Positions 25,901-35,400 are shown, numbered from the stretch's first letter. The stretch: DNA of 64,000 nucleotides from a bacterium (GCA_024226515.1 JAAELQ010000232.1:1-64000); one strand, 5' to 3'. Translations and numbers: made by a program. The notes: generated from the letters alone by a model not told the origin.

Positions 25901-27189
25901 ACCTCGAGGCTGCCGCCGAGGTTGACGGTGGTGCTGAAGTCCCACGCCGTCGGCTGGTTCGAGTCCTGCAGCGTCGTCGACTTCGACAGCGTCATGCCGG
26001 TGCCGGACAGATAGAGCTCGCCGTCCGGGCCGACGGCCAGCGTGCCCCACTGCGGGTCGCCCGCGGCGACCGTGCACGGCTCCCACGTCGCGCCGCCGTC
26101 GTAGGAGTGGGTGAAACCTCCGCTGCACGCGCTGAAGAACGAGTTCCAGGCGACGTAGATATTCCCCGCGCCGATGCCTGCGGTCTGGTCGATGATCTGC
26201 CACTGCTTGTCGCCGCCGAAGGCGAACGTGCCCGCGTCCCAGGTCACGCCGCCGTCGAACGACTTGAACACGTGGCAGCGGAAGTTGGACGGACCGGCGT
26301 CGGCCGTCAGGCTGTTGTAGTAGATGACGCCGTCGGCGTCTGCATTGAGCACCGGATCCGAGCGGAAGACGCCCGGCTCGATCGGGCCCGGGAAGGTCCA
26401 GGTGTTACCGCCGTCGGTCGTGTAGGCGTTTCCCGCCTGGCGGAAGTCGCTGGTTATGTTGTCGAACTGGCGCCAGCCGATGACCATCTTCGTCGAGTCG
26501 GTCGGGTCGACCGCGATCGACGGCTCGTTCGCCGCGTCGCCGATGACGTTGCCGCCCAGACCGTCCACGTTGACCTGCGTGCTGACGAAGCCGTCGCGAC
26601 TGACCAGCGTGCGCCCGGCGGCCGGCGCGTGCGGCTGTGTCGGCGTCGGCAGGTACGGGTCGCGCGGCGTCTCGACGTGCTGCTTCGGCCCATCCGGCTC
26701 CGGCGGCAGCGAGATCGTGTCGCCCGGCTTCCCGTGCGCGAACTCGTGTGCCCACTCGACCCGGCCCTTGCTCCAGATCGTCCAGCGCCCGTGCGGCCGG
26801 TCCTCGGACCACTCCTCCTGCTTGACCTTGTTGCCCGCCGCGTCCCAGCCGACGCTGGTGCCATGGCGCTCGCCGAGACGGTAGGTCCTGCTCGAGGCGA
26901 GCTCGCCGTTGCGATGGAAGCGCAGCTCGGAGCCGTCCTTCTTCCCCAGGACGAAGGTCGCCTCGTATTCCTTCGTGCCGTCGGCGTACCAGCGCTCGAG
27001 GCTGCCGTGCTCGACGACCCTGCCGTCGTCCAGTCGGGTGACGTGCCTGCGCTCGCGCAGCTCTCCGTCGGACCAGTGCTCCTCGACGACCTCGACCTCG
27101 TGATCCGCAGCCTCACCGGCGGAAGCCGGGACGAACGGGACGAGCAAACACACAACGACAACAACAAGGATGAAGCGTTTGTTGATCAT
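22966..27189 (-). CDS. very large exported protein: YwqK/MORN-like repeats, BNR propeller, FN3, C-terminal module
   Basis: A protein of 1407 residues from the ATG at 27189, which begins a signal peptide ('FILVVVVVCLLVPFVPASA'); upstream codons are non-homologous. Residues ~30-155 are MORN/YwqK-like repeats ('GSLERWYADGTKEYEATF', 'DRPHGRWTIWSKG'). Residues ~215-640 form a BNR/sialidase-like propeller with Asp-box-like motifs ('SFDGGVTWDAG', 'SEDGGVTWSAP'). Residues ~640-1407 contain FN3, nidogen-like, Ig-like and MAM-like segments, then an FN3-like domain ending 'HYLVRAENSCGAGSLG'. The last ~770 residues align end to end with the protease at 38690-43156. The conserved sialidase arginine triad cannot be confirmed by eye, so hydrolase activity is not claimed. 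The mscS gene lies 62 bp upstream. Confidence 0.87.
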   Translation of the reverse strand: MINKRFILVVVVVCLLVPFVPASAGEAADHEVEVVEEHWSDGELRERRHVTRLDDGRVVEHGSLERWYADGTKEYEATFVLGKKDGSELRFHRNGELASSRTYRLGERHGTSVGWDAAGNKVKQEEWSEDRPHGRWTIWSKGRVEWAHEFAHGKPGDTISLPPEPDGPKQHVETPRDPYLPTPTQPHAPAAGRTLVSRDGFVSTQVNVDGLGGNVIGDAANEPSIAVDPTDSTKMVIGWRQFDNITSDFRQAGNAYTTDGGNTWTFPGPIEPGVFRSDPVLNADADGVIYYNSLTADAGPSNFRCHVFKSFDGGVTWDAGTFAFGGDKQWQIIDQTAGIGAGNIYVAWNSFFSACSGGFTHSYDGGATWEPCTVAAGDPQWGTLAVGPDGELYLSGTGMTLSKSTTLQDSNQPTAWDFSTTVNLGGSLEVSTGPNPAGLLGQNWVDVDRSDGPTRGNVYMLASVDPTSGADPMDVMFSRSEDGGVTWSAPVRVNDDPGTSAWQWFGTMSVAPNGRIDAVWLDTRNDPGGAYQSELFYSSSEDAGVTWSPNVALTPGFDPHLGWPQQNKMGDYFHMISDDFGANLAFAATFNGEQDVYFARIGDPACPDDGRVSLDRGNYACSDVVEIDVLDCGLNTDDGVVEQLVVSVDSDTESGFKTLALTETHGASALFEGTIAVSEIDGSGVLQINEGDTLTVTYVDADDGLGNTNVQVTAQATIDCSPPLITNVQALNVTPIGAEITFATDEPTSGVVHYGLSCDALTATAAAGSLSASPSISLTGLTENTTWFFTVEALDEAGNVSTDDNGGTCFSFTTPDVPNYFTELFASGIDLEGLRVTFTPNGSIDFYSACVEPITGLPTDPTGGTDLGLGDDTPASFVLGGGASVQLYGQAYDEVFVSPNGYVTLDTGDSDYTETLEDHFDQARVAALWDDLNPSSAGTVSWLQTADRVAVTWQGVVEHSTSNANTFQIELFFDGTIAFSWLEIGVTDALAGLSDGGGLPPVFYPSDLSEQGACGPRPPVAISKEVNTDTGTPVTIALDATDDGLPEDPGALTWTIVTLPADGYLEDLGAGSIVGVPHTLAGGGNQVLFVPTPGNTAADSFDFAVDDGGIAPEGGGSNIATVSVTQGGPQVIFDLPFDVDPGWTTEGQWAFGQPTGGGTHDLDPTSGATGDNVYGYNLSGDYSNNMALETLTSKPFDLSAAAQTQVEFRRWLGVESSSYDHASFQVSADGVSWTTIWDHSGSALSESDWSTQLYDISAVADGEPAVLLRWTMGTTDGSVTYPGWNIDDVKLYSFVADGGCSTAPDEVESLFVHADKQTLDWLPPAALGGTEAPVYDVLRSGSATDFTSATLCIESDDGSNSYAADGDAPAPGQVFHYLVRAENSCGAGSLGLDSSGAERSGAVCPAP

Positions 27190-27251
27190 GCAGCACCAGT
27201 TACGGCGCCTGCATGGGTGTGTCAAGGAGACGAACCGACGATTACGGTCCG

Positions 27252-28145
27252 CTAGCGCGCGCTCTGCGTCATCCCCTCGAGAGCCTTCATCACGGGCGGG
27301 TCGAGGTGCAGGTCAACCTGCGGGAATGCGATCGTGATCCCGGCGTCCTTCAGCGCCCACCAGATCGACTCGTTGAGGTCCGAGCGCCGCCGCCGCACGG
27401 CCCACGGGTCGCTGATCCAGACCGAGACCTCGAAGATCACGGACGAGTTGCCGAACTCGGTCAGCAGCACGACGGGGTCCTTGTTCTTGGACCGCCAGTC
27501 GATCCCCGCCGCGACGCTCTCGAGCGTGTTCCGCACGAGGGCCATGTCGGAGGAGTAGAGCACTCCCACGCTCGTGCGCAGCCGGTAGTACGAGTCGCGC
27601 AACGTGTAGTTGGTCACCGTCGACTGCACGATCGTCGCGTTGGGCACGATGATCTCCTCGTCGTCCAGCGTTCGCGCGTGCGTGGTGCGGATGGCCATCT
27701 TCGTCACGCGGACGAACTGGTTGTCCACCTGCAAGACGTCGCCCGGCTTGATCGAGCGCTCGATGAGCAAGATCACACCCGAGACGAAATTCTGCGCCAG
27801 GTTCTGCATCGCGAACCCGATGCCGACGGCCAGCACGGCGCCCGCGGCGAACAGCGTGCCCAGATCGACTCCGATCGTCTCGAACCCGATGCCCAGGCCC
27901 ACGATCAGGATCAGGTAGTGCGTCAGTCGCTGTGCGACGTGGATCGAACCCTCGTGCTGCACGGCGCTCTTGCGGAACACGCGTCCCATCGCACGGCTGA
28001 CCAGGCTCGAGATCAGGAAGCTGAGGATGATAATCAGCAGAAACAGGACAAGTGTGGCGACCGTGATCGACGTACCGGCGATCTCGAACAGCCGGTAGTC
28101 GAACGCGTGCTGCAGGTCGAAAGCCTTTAGCTTGTCCAGATCCAT
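27252..28145 (-). CDS. mscS: small-conductance mechanosensitive channel, MscS family
   Basis: A protein of 297 residues, close to E. coli MscS (286). It opens under membrane tension to release solutes during hypoosmotic shock. Three membrane segments are visible: 'ITVATLVLFLLIIILSFLI' (TM1), 'HYLILIVGLGIGFETIG' (TM2) and the pore helix 'FAAGAVLAVGIGFAMQNLAQ' (TM3, with the Gly/Ala packing pattern). It is followed by the beta domain ('LIERSIKPGDVLQVD') and the alpha/beta cage. A strong ribosome site (TAGGAGA) precedes the ATG, and TATACT at 28183-28188 (minus) is a plausible -10. Confidence 0.95.
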   Translation of the reverse strand: MDLDKLKAFDLQHAFDYRLFEIAGTSITVATLVLFLLIIILSFLISSLVSRAMGRVFRKSAVQHEGSIHVAQRLTHYLILIVGLGIGFETIGVDLGTLFAAGAVLAVGIGFAMQNLAQNFVSGVILLIERSIKPGDVLQVDNQFVRVTKMAIRTTHARTLDDEEIIVPNATIVQSTVTNYTLRDSYYRLRTSVGVLYSSDMALVRNTLESVAAGIDWRSKNKDPVVLLTEFGNSSVIFEVSVWISDPWAVRRRRSDLNESIWWALKDAGITIAFPQVDLHLDPPVMKALEGMTQSAR

Positions 28146-28295
28146 CGCGGTCTCCTAACCCGGATTACTAATGAGTCCGCTCAGTATACGCAGTTCGGCT
28201 GACGAACCGCGCGTGCGGGCGGCCTCACGAAGCCGACCCCGCAACCGGCCGTACCCGATCGCAACATCGCGACGCGCAGGTATCGCCCCGGCTCA

Positions 28296-28472
28296 TCATT
28301 GAAGCTGATGAAGCCGAGTAGCCTGCTGGCCGCTCCCGCCGCCCGAGGACGGCAAGACGCCGGCCGCGGTGAGTCGAACCGGCTCGGCCGCCGTTCCGGC
28401 GTCGAGTACCCCAAAATCCACCAGGATCAGCCCAAAGGCGGCTCCCGGCGATGCCTCGTAACCCTGTCTCAT
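28296..28472 (-). CDS. possible small protein (58 aa) or frameshifted gene remnant
   Basis: The ATG at 28472 follows AAAGGAGA at ideal spacing, one of the better ribosome sites in the window. It encodes 58 residues beginning 'MRQGYEASPGAAFGLILVDF', with a Gly/Ser-rich end. An overlapping minus frame continues with protein-like sequence for ~50 codons more, so a frameshift may have shortened a ~95-residue protein. I recognise no family. Confidence 0.3.
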   Translation of the reverse strand: MRQGYEASPGAAFGLILVDFGVLDAGTAAEPVRLTAAGVLPSSGGGSGQQATRLHQLQ

Positions 28473-28551
28473 GTCGTCTCTCCTTTGGTTTCTTCGGATC
28501 TTGAGACAGAGGACGACACGTCGGTGTGAAGGCGTCAGGCGGGACTTCGTT

Positions 28552-28576
28552 TGCACTGCACTGCACTGCACTGCGC
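28552..28576 (+). repeat. short tandem repeat of TGCAC
   Basis: Four exact TGCAC units followed by TGCGC (28552-28576). A simple pentanucleotide tract, possibly prone to slipped-strand length change. Confidence 0.8.
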
Positions 28577-28595
28577 CGTGCGAATCCGCGGCGGG

Positions 28596-29798
28596 TCAGT
28601 TTGCGGCAAGTCCGAGGGCTCGCTCCGCCTCGGCCCGCAGGGTCGGCGTCGCAGGGTCCACCGCGTGAAACCGACGCATGGCGTCGACCCCACGATCGTA
28701 CGCTGCGCGGGCGTCGGCCCGTTGGCCCTTTGCCGCGTGGAGCAACGCGAGCTGAAACAGATTCGCGGGCGAAGTTTCACCCAGCGCCAGCTCGGAAGAC
28801 CGGCGCAGTTCGACCATCGCATCGTCGAAACGTCCGACTCTGTACAGGACCATCGCCAGGGTGCCCCGCAAGGCGGCGCTGTAGGGCCTCTCTTCGACCC
28901 CACGCTCGGCACGTTCGAGGGAAAACTCCATGGAGACCCGGCGGTCGCAATGCTCGGGGATCAGCGCAGCGTCCAGCCAGGTAACGTTGTTCCACGAGTT
29001 CGATCCGTACCGCGAGTTCTTTGGCCAGTCGGCGACCAGGTCCTTTGCCCGTTCGCATTTACCTTCGATCACCAACGCGTAGGCCAACTCGACGTACGCA
29101 TCCACGTATCGTTCGTCCAGTTCGATAGCCTTCTCCAGGTCGGACGCGGATTCTGCAGAGTAGCCGAGTTCGAGCTTCAAGCGTCCTCGCGAGTAGTACG
29201 CTTGTGCGCTTTCCTCCGAGAGAACGACCAGACGGTCCATCTCGCGAAGAGCAGTATCGACATCGCCCGAGCGAGCGAACGTGCGTGCGATCGAGGCCAG
29301 CACCCTCGTTTCGTCGGCCCCAAGTTCGATGGCTTTCTCGAGATCCCTCCGAGCGTCGCCGCTACGACCGACGGCCAGCAGCACTTTCCCGCGCTCGAAG
29401 TATGCATCGGCCATCATCGGGGCGCGCTCGATCGCGTGATCGTAACTGTCCAGACAGCCTTCGGCGTCACCCTGCTCGCACAGGTAGAGTGCGCGCCACG
29501 CGTGCGGAGTGGGGGAGCCCGGCGCCACCTCGATGAACCGGTCGATTGTCGCGAGCGCTCCCTCTGGGTCGTGGGCGCGGTAACGGAGACGGGCCTTGAG
29601 CCACAGGGCGTATGCGTGTTTCGGGTCTCTTTCAAGTGCCTGATCGATCAGACGTTCCGCCTTCTCCGTGTTGCCCTTTCGGGCGACGCGCTCTGCCTTG
29701 GCGACCACCTCGTCGATGCGAGGCTTGGCGATGGAGGCCGGGCCGCCGGCGACGAGCGCGGCAACGACGAGATGTGCGAACGCGGGCCGAAAGCGCAT
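28596..29798 (-). CDS. exported TPR-repeat protein
   Basis: A protein of 400 residues. A short signal peptide (residues 1-24, 'HLVVAALVAGGPASIAKP') is followed by about nine tetratricopeptide repeats filling the rest, e.g. 'AYALWLKARLRYRAHDPEGA', 'ADAYFERGKVLLAVGRSGDA' and 'AQAYYSRGRLKLELGYSAES'. TPR proteins scaffold protein complexes; the export signal places it in the periplasm or outside. The ATG is preceded by GGGGAA. It lies 196 bp downstream of the UvrD-exonuclease gene on the same strand, too far for tight coupling, and no partner is evident. Confidence 0.85.
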   Translation of the reverse strand: MRFRPAFAHLVVAALVAGGPASIAKPRIDEVVAKAERVARKGNTEKAERLIDQALERDPKHAYALWLKARLRYRAHDPEGALATIDRFIEVAPGSPTPHAWRALYLCEQGDAEGCLDSYDHAIERAPMMADAYFERGKVLLAVGRSGDARRDLEKAIELGADETRVLASIARTFARSGDVDTALREMDRLVVLSEESAQAYYSRGRLKLELGYSAESASDLEKAIELDERYVDAYVELAYALVIEGKCERAKDLVADWPKNSRYGSNSWNNVTWLDAALIPEHCDRRVSMEFSLERAERGVEERPYSAALRGTLAMVLYRVGRFDDAMVELRRSSELALGETSPANLFQLALLHAAKGQRADARAAYDRGVDAMRRFHAVDPATPTLRAEAERALGLAAN

Positions 29799-29994
29799 GT
29801 GCGAATTCCCCGTGGACAGGATAATCAGAATTGGGTGCGGTGAAACCTACAGCAGGACCAGAGGCTCGATCTTGTCGTTGCGGCGGGTTCGATCGTACCC
29901 TCAACGCGACCGACAGCCGGCTTGCAGCGGAACATCGTCGGCGACGCCGCGAACGAACCGTCGAATCGCCTCTCGTTCATGAGCCGGGCTCTAC

Positions 29995-32433
29995 TCAGGC
30001 CGGGGTTAGAGGCTGCAGGAAGCGGCTCGGCCCCTTGCGGTAGCCCCAGTCGTTGATCTGGTAGCTCGACAGGTAGATCGCGCGTCGCGGCCGGGTCAGC
30101 GCGACGTAGAACAGCCGTCGTTCTTCCTCGACGCGACCCTCCTTGGCGGCAAAGAACGACGGGAACTCGCCCTCCGCGAGCCCCGCGACGAACACCGTGT
30201 CGAACTCGAGTCCCTTCGCCTGGTGCACGGTCAGCACGGGGATGCGCGGGTCGTTCTCGGCCAGGTGATCGACGTTGCGCGCCAGCGACGCGGTCTGCAT
30301 CACCGTCTCGAGCGCGCTCGCGCAGTCGAGCCGCGCGTCGTCCTCGCGATCGAAGAACGAGATCAGCTCGTCCAGGTACTCCGAGCGGCGCAGATCCCCC
30401 TCGTAGTACTCGCGCAGGCCCGACTCCTCGAGCGCCCGCGTCAGCGCGGCGGCCGGCCGCAATGTCTCGACATCGCTGCGCAGGCTCTCGAACTGCCGGG
30501 CCAGGCCGGCGAACGCCGAGCCGTGGCGCGCCACCGCGGCGGATCGAGCCAGCGCTCCGCGCTCGACGTGCGGCAGCAGCGCAGCCAGTAGCTCGACCGT
30601 GGCTCGCGTGTCGTCCAGCGCGCGATGCGTCGGCTGCGTCTCCACGCCGAGTTCCTTGCACAGCGACGCGAGGTCGTAACGCTCGCAGCGCACGAAGCGT
30701 CGCGCCAGATCCAGCGTGTCGTCCCACGGCGGCCGCTCGAGCGGTCGAGCGCAGCGCCCGGAGTGCGAGCCCAGGATCGCCAGGTCGAAGCGCACGTTGT
30801 GTCCGACGACGTGCCGCCCGCCCAGAAACGCGCCCAGCTCTTCGTAGACCGTTGCGGCGTCGCCGCCCTCGCGCGCGAGAAACTCGTCGGTCAGCCCGTG
30901 GACCTCGACCGACGTTCCGACCGGGCGCCCGGGCCGCAGGTAACGATGCAGCGTCTCGTGTTCGCCGTCGGCGCCGCAGCGAATCGCGGCGATCTCGACC
31001 ACCTCGTCCTCGCCCGTCGCGAGGCCGGTCGACTCGACGTCCAGCACGACGACCTCGCCGGCGTGCCAGGCGCGGGCGAGCGCGCCGAACGGCTCTCCGG
31101 CCTCGTGCGTCGCCTGCCGCGCGAGGTCGACGAGCCGCAGGCCTGATGTCTCGGCCTCGTCGCGCAGGCGTCGCAGCGTGGCCTCGCCGACTCCGCTCGC
31201 GGGCCGCAGCAGCACGCGGTGCATCGCCCCGCCGTCGTGCGGGTTCAGCAGCAGCTTGACGCGCGCCAGCGCGTCCTTGATCTCCTGCCGGCGGAAGAAC
31301 TCGAACTCCTCGACCGTCACGTGCTCGACGCCGCGCGCCGACAGCGCCTTCGACACCGCGGCGGTGCGCCTGCGCGTGCGTGCCAGGATGCCGATGCGTC
31401 CCAGGTCCGCCCGATCGGCGACGATGCGGTCCGCGATCCACTGTGCCTCTTCTTCCGGGGTCTCGGCGTGGTGCAGCACGGCGCCGCGCCCGGCCGCGAG
31501 AGCCGGCGCGGGCGTCAGCACGGTCTCTCGCCGCTCGAACGACTGCGCGAAACGGTCGGCGAGATCGAGCAGGCTGCGCGTCGCACGGTAGTTCTCGCGC
31601 AGCTCGAGGCGCCGCAGCGGGGCGAAGTCGCGCTCGAACTCGGCGAGCACGTGCGCGGGGTTCGACCCGCGCCACTCGTAGATCGTCTGGTCCACGTCGC
31701 CGAAGAAGGCCATGCCGCGGGCGTTGCGGCCCAGCATCCGCAGCACGTCGTACTCCGAGAAGTGGGTATCCTGTACCTCGTCGACCTGGACCCAGTCGAA
31801 GCGCTCCTGCCAGCGGCGCGAGCGCTCGGGGACGCGGTGCAGCATGCAGCGCACGTGGTAGATCAGGTCGCCGAAATCGAGCGCGTGCCGCTCGGCCAGT
31901 GCGGCGTGGTACTTGCCCACGGCCCGCGCGAGGTCCGGGTCGTCGCGCAGCCACTCGGGGACCGCCGCCTCGCCCGCCACGAGCTGCTCTATCGGCATGC
32001 CGGACTTGGTGCGCGACACGTTCTCCAGCAGCTCGCGGATCTGCTTGCCGTTCGCCGTGATCTCCTCGTCGCGCAGAACGCCGGTCAGCAGCTCGTTGGC
32101 GTCCTCCTCGTCGTAGATCACGAAGTCGCGGGCCAGCCCGACGGCATCGGCCTCGAGGCGCAGGATCCGGGCACACAGGCCGTGGAACGTGAACAGCCGA
32201 ACATTGCGCGCGGCGCCGGCCAGCCGCTGCTTCACGCGCTCGCGCATCTCGTGGGCCGCGCGGTTGGTGAACGTGACGCACAGCGCGCGCGCCGGGTCGA
32301 TTCCGTCCTCGACGGCGCGGGCCAGCCGCTCGGCCATGACCCGGGTTTTCCCCGTCCCGGCGGGGGCGAGGACCAGCAGAGACCCCTCTCGCTGATCGAT
32401 GACCGCAGCCTGCTCGGGATTGGGAAAACTCAT
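29995..32433 (-). CDS. UvrD/PcrA-type helicase with a DEDD 3'-5' exonuclease domain inside the helicase core
   Basis: A protein of 812 residues from the ATG at 32433 (an in-frame ATG at 32451 is an alternative; the frame runs far upstream antisense to another gene). SF1A motifs: Walker A 'APAGTGKT' (23-30), motif II 'VDEVQDT' (217-223), 'FGDVDQTIYEWRG' (244-256), then motif V 'LTVHQAKGLEFDTVFV' (734-749) and motif VI 'FYVALTRPRR' (775-784). Residues ~460-625, where the 2B subdomain would lie, are a DnaQ-like exonuclease: ExoI 'LDVESTG' (D465, E467), ExoII 'VVGHNVRFD' (D550), ExoIII 'THRALDDTR' (H603, D607/D608). All DEDDh residues look intact. It should unwind 3'-tailed DNA and digest single strands. 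It is divergent from another helicase-nuclease gene. Confidence 0.93.
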   Translation of the reverse strand: MSFPNPEQAAVIDQREGSLLVLAPAGTGKTRVMAERLARAVEDGIDPARALCVTFTNRAAHEMRERVKQRLAGAARNVRLFTFHGLCARILRLEADAVGLARDFVIYDEEDANELLTGVLRDEEITANGKQIRELLENVSRTKSGMPIEQLVAGEAAVPEWLRDDPDLARAVGKYHAALAERHALDFGDLIYHVRCMLHRVPERSRRWQERFDWVQVDEVQDTHFSEYDVLRMLGRNARGMAFFGDVDQTIYEWRGSNPAHVLAEFERDFAPLRRLELRENYRATRSLLDLADRFAQSFERRETVLTPAPALAAGRGAVLHHAETPEEEAQWIADRIVADRADLGRIGILARTRRRTAAVSKALSARGVEHVTVEEFEFFRRQEIKDALARVKLLLNPHDGGAMHRVLLRPASGVGEATLRRLRDEAETSGLRLVDLARQATHEAGEPFGALARAWHAGEVVVLDVESTGLATGEDEVVEIAAIRCGADGEHETLHRYLRPGRPVGTSVEVHGLTDEFLAREGGDAATVYEELGAFLGGRHVVGHNVRFDLAILGSHSGRCARPLERPPWDDTLDLARRFVRCERYDLASLCKELGVETQPTHRALDDTRATVELLAALLPHVERGALARSAAVARHGSAFAGLARQFESLRSDVETLRPAAALTRALEESGLREYYEGDLRRSEYLDELISFFDREDDARLDCASALETVMQTASLARNVDHLAENDPRIPVLTVHQAKGLEFDTVFVAGLAEGEFPSFFAAKEGRVEEERRLFYVALTRPRRAIYLSSYQINDWGYRKGPSRFLQPLTPA

Positions 32434-32457
32434 CGCCCGGCAGCGTATCATGGCGCC
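32434..32457. promoter_or_regulatory. 24-bp gap between divergent helicase genes, with -10-like TATCAT
   Basis: The two start codons (32433 minus, 32458 plus) are 24 bp apart, so each promoter must lie partly inside the opposite gene or the mRNAs are leaderless. TATCAT at 32446-32451 ends 6 nt before the plus-strand ATG, which would put transcription start at the ATG. No matching -35 was seen. Confidence 0.35.
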
Positions 32458-35400
32458 ATGTACCGACGCGGCACGCGCATCACCTACTCGCCCGGCGACC
32501 TCTCGCGGTTCATGGAATCCCGTTTCGTCACGTGGATGAATCGCCTTGCGCTCGAGCAACCCGGACGTCACGAGCAAGACCCGGCGGGCGAAGAACTCGA
32601 CATGCTGCGCCGCCGCGGCAACGACCACGAGCGGCAGGTGCTCGAGGCGCTGCGCGCGGAAGGCCGCGACGTGCACGAGATCCCCGACGGCCCCGGCGCC
32701 GAGGAGGCCACGCTCGAGGCGCTGGCGTCGGGGTGCGAGGTGATCTACCAGGGTTCTCTTTCCAAAACGCCTTTCGCCGGTCGCCCGGACTTCTTGCTGC
32801 GTCGCGAACGCCCGTCGCGGCTCGGAGACTGGTCGTACGAGCCGCTCGAGGCGAAGCTGGCCCGTCGCCCCAAGCCGCCCGCCGTGATCCAGCTCTGCGC
32901 GTACGCGGAGATGCTGGAGGCGGCTCAGGGTCTGCGCCCCGAGCGGTTGCACGTGCGGCTGGGCAGCGGCGAGTCCGCCGAGCTGCGCACGCTGGACTAC
33001 TGGTTCTACTACCGCTCGCTGTACGACGAGTTCCTGCGCTTCATGACGGAGTTCGACGAGGACACGCGGCCCGTCCCGGAGCAGTACGCGCGACACGCCC
33101 CGTGGGCGACCCACGCCGAGTCGGCGCTCGAGGAGCTCGATCACCTGTCCGGGGTGGCCGGGATCACCTCGGCCCAGGTGCGGCGGCTCGAGGCGCACGG
33201 CATCGAGTCGATGGCAGAGCTGGCGGCGCGGCCGACGCCGCCGAAGGGCCGCGCGCTGCGCGAGGCGACCTACCGCAAGCTGCACGACCAGGCGCGGCTG
33301 CAGGTCGCGTCGCGCGGGCTGGACCGTCCGCTGTACGAGATCGTCCCACCCGACCACCAGAAACCGGAAGGGTTGGCCCTGCTGCCGCCCGCCTCGCGGC
33401 TGGACGTCTTCTTCGACATGGAGGGCTATCCGCTCGGAGCGGCGCCGCTCGAGTATCTCTTCGGAGCGACTCACGTCGAGGACGGTGAGCGGCGGTTCTC
33501 GGACTGGTGGGCCCACGACGCCGAGGAAGAGTGCCTCGCGTTCGAGGAGTTCATCGACTGGGTGACGCGCCGCGTGTGCGACGACCCGACGATGCACGTC
33601 TATCACTACGGCGCCTACGAGGTCAGCGCGATCCGCCGCCTGATGGGTCTCCACGGGACGCGTGAGGTCGCGATCGACGCGTTGTTCAAGCACGGCGTCT
33701 TCGTCGACCTGTACGACATCGTGCGCGACGGCATCCGCATCGGCGAGCCGCGCTACTCGATCAAGAACGTCGAGAAGCTGTACCGCGACGACCGCGAGGC
33801 CGAAGTGTCCTCCGCCGTCGACTCGATCGTGTACTACGACCGCTGGACCGAGAGCGGCGAACCGCGCGATTGGCGCGAGTCGCCGATCCTGAACGACATC
33901 CGCGACTATAACCGCGACGACTGCGACTCGACGCTGATGCTGGTCGACTGGTTGCGCGGATGCCAGGAAGATGAAGGTATCGGGTGGGCCGGCGAGCAGA
34001 CGCAAGACGACGATCGACGGGCGCCGCGCGAGACGCCCGAGGTCGCCTCCGCGTTGCTGGAGCGTGCGGCGAACGAGCACGACACGATCCTCGGCCAGCT
34101 CGTCGAGTTCCACCGGCGCGAAGATCGGCCGATGTGGTGGACCTGGTTCGACCGTCACGAGATGAACGAAGAGCAGCTGATCGAGGACCTGGGCTGTCTC
34201 GGCGGTCTCGAGCGGACCCATGACCGTGAGGACTGGGACGGCAACTGGGTCACGCTGAGTTACCGCTTCGACCCCGAGCAGGACACCAAGTTGCGTGTGG
34301 GCGACAGGTGCAGTCCGCCGCGGGCGGAGGATGTGACGGCGGAGATCGTCGAGCTCGATCTCGATGCCGGCCGGGCGAGCGTGAAGCTGCAGGGCGCCTG
34401 GATCGGCCGCCTGGGGAACCGGCCACCCGAGAGGCTGTCGCTGATCCCGAAGGAGTACATCGGGGCGAACTCCATCAGCAGCTCGATCCAGAAGACGGCC
34501 GAGCGCTGGCTCGAGGTTGCGTCGGCGCCCGATGCGCTGCTCGACTTCCTCGATCGCCGCGCACCGCGACTGCGCGGCATCGAGCGTGGCCGTCCGCTGA
34601 TCGCGCCCGGCGAGTCGCCCACCGACGCCGCCATGCGCGTCGTGCCGGCGATGGACGGGACGACGCTGTCGATCCAGGGACCGCCCGGAACCGGAAAAAC
34701 CACGATCTCGGCCCGCGTGATCCTCGAACTGATCCGCAACAAGAAGCGTGTGGGCGTGACCTCGAACAGTCACAAGGCGATTCTGAACCTGATGATCAAG
34801 TGCGGCGAGATGGCCCAGGGCCGGTTGAGTTGCCTCAAGGCCGGAGGCGCACGCGACGATCGTCTGTTCGAGGTCTGCCCGTTCGCGGAACACGAGAAGA
34901 ACTTCGATGCCGCGCCGATGGTCGACCGCTTCCCGCTGGTCGGCGGTACGGCCTGGCTGTTCAGCCGTCACGACGTGCAGGGCAAGTTCGACTACCTGTT
35001 CGTCGACGAGGCCGGGCAGGTGTCGGTGGCCAACCTGGTCGGCATGGCCCGCGCTTCGAAGAACATCGTTCTGGTCGGAGACCAGATGCAGTTGCCGCAA
35101 CCGATTCAGGGTTCGCACCCGGGTGACAGCGGCCTGTCGACGCTGGACTACCTGCTCGGCGACCGGGCGACCGTCCCGGAAGAGATGGGCCTGTTCCTGG
35201 GCACGACCTACCGCCTGCATCCGGACCTGTGCGGGTTCATCTCGAGCGCGTTCTACGAGGACCGGCTCGTGTCGGCGGAGGGACGCGAGCGGCGCGTCGT
35301 GCGCCGCGCCGGTCGCGACGCGGGTGTCGTCTTCGTTCCCGTCGAGCACGAGGGCAACACGCAGGCCAGCGCCGAGGAGGTCGATGCGGTCGCCGCGCTG

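Larger units (their letters stand above)
28146..28595. other. 450-bp intergenic stretch with little coding signal
   Basis: Between mscS and the TPR gene. It holds the mscS leader (TATACT at 28183-28188, minus), a weak 58-codon minus-strand ORF with a good ribosome site, and a five-unit pentamer repeat at 28552-28576. No conserved protein was recognised in any frame. Parts of two minus-strand frames read like a decayed small gene ('LLGFISFNDEPGRYLRVAM' after 'ASPGAAFGLILVDFGVLDAG'). Confidence 0.5.

Noticed and set aside
22966..27189. Annotation of the BNR-repeat protein as an active sialidase
   Set aside because: Asp-box-like motifs are present, but the arginine triad and catalytic Tyr/Glu/Asp cannot be placed by eye; Asp boxes also occur in non-enzymatic propellers.
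28552..28576. Tandem TGCAC units as a CRISPR-like array
   Set aside because: Units are five bases with no spacers; it is a simple sequence repeat.
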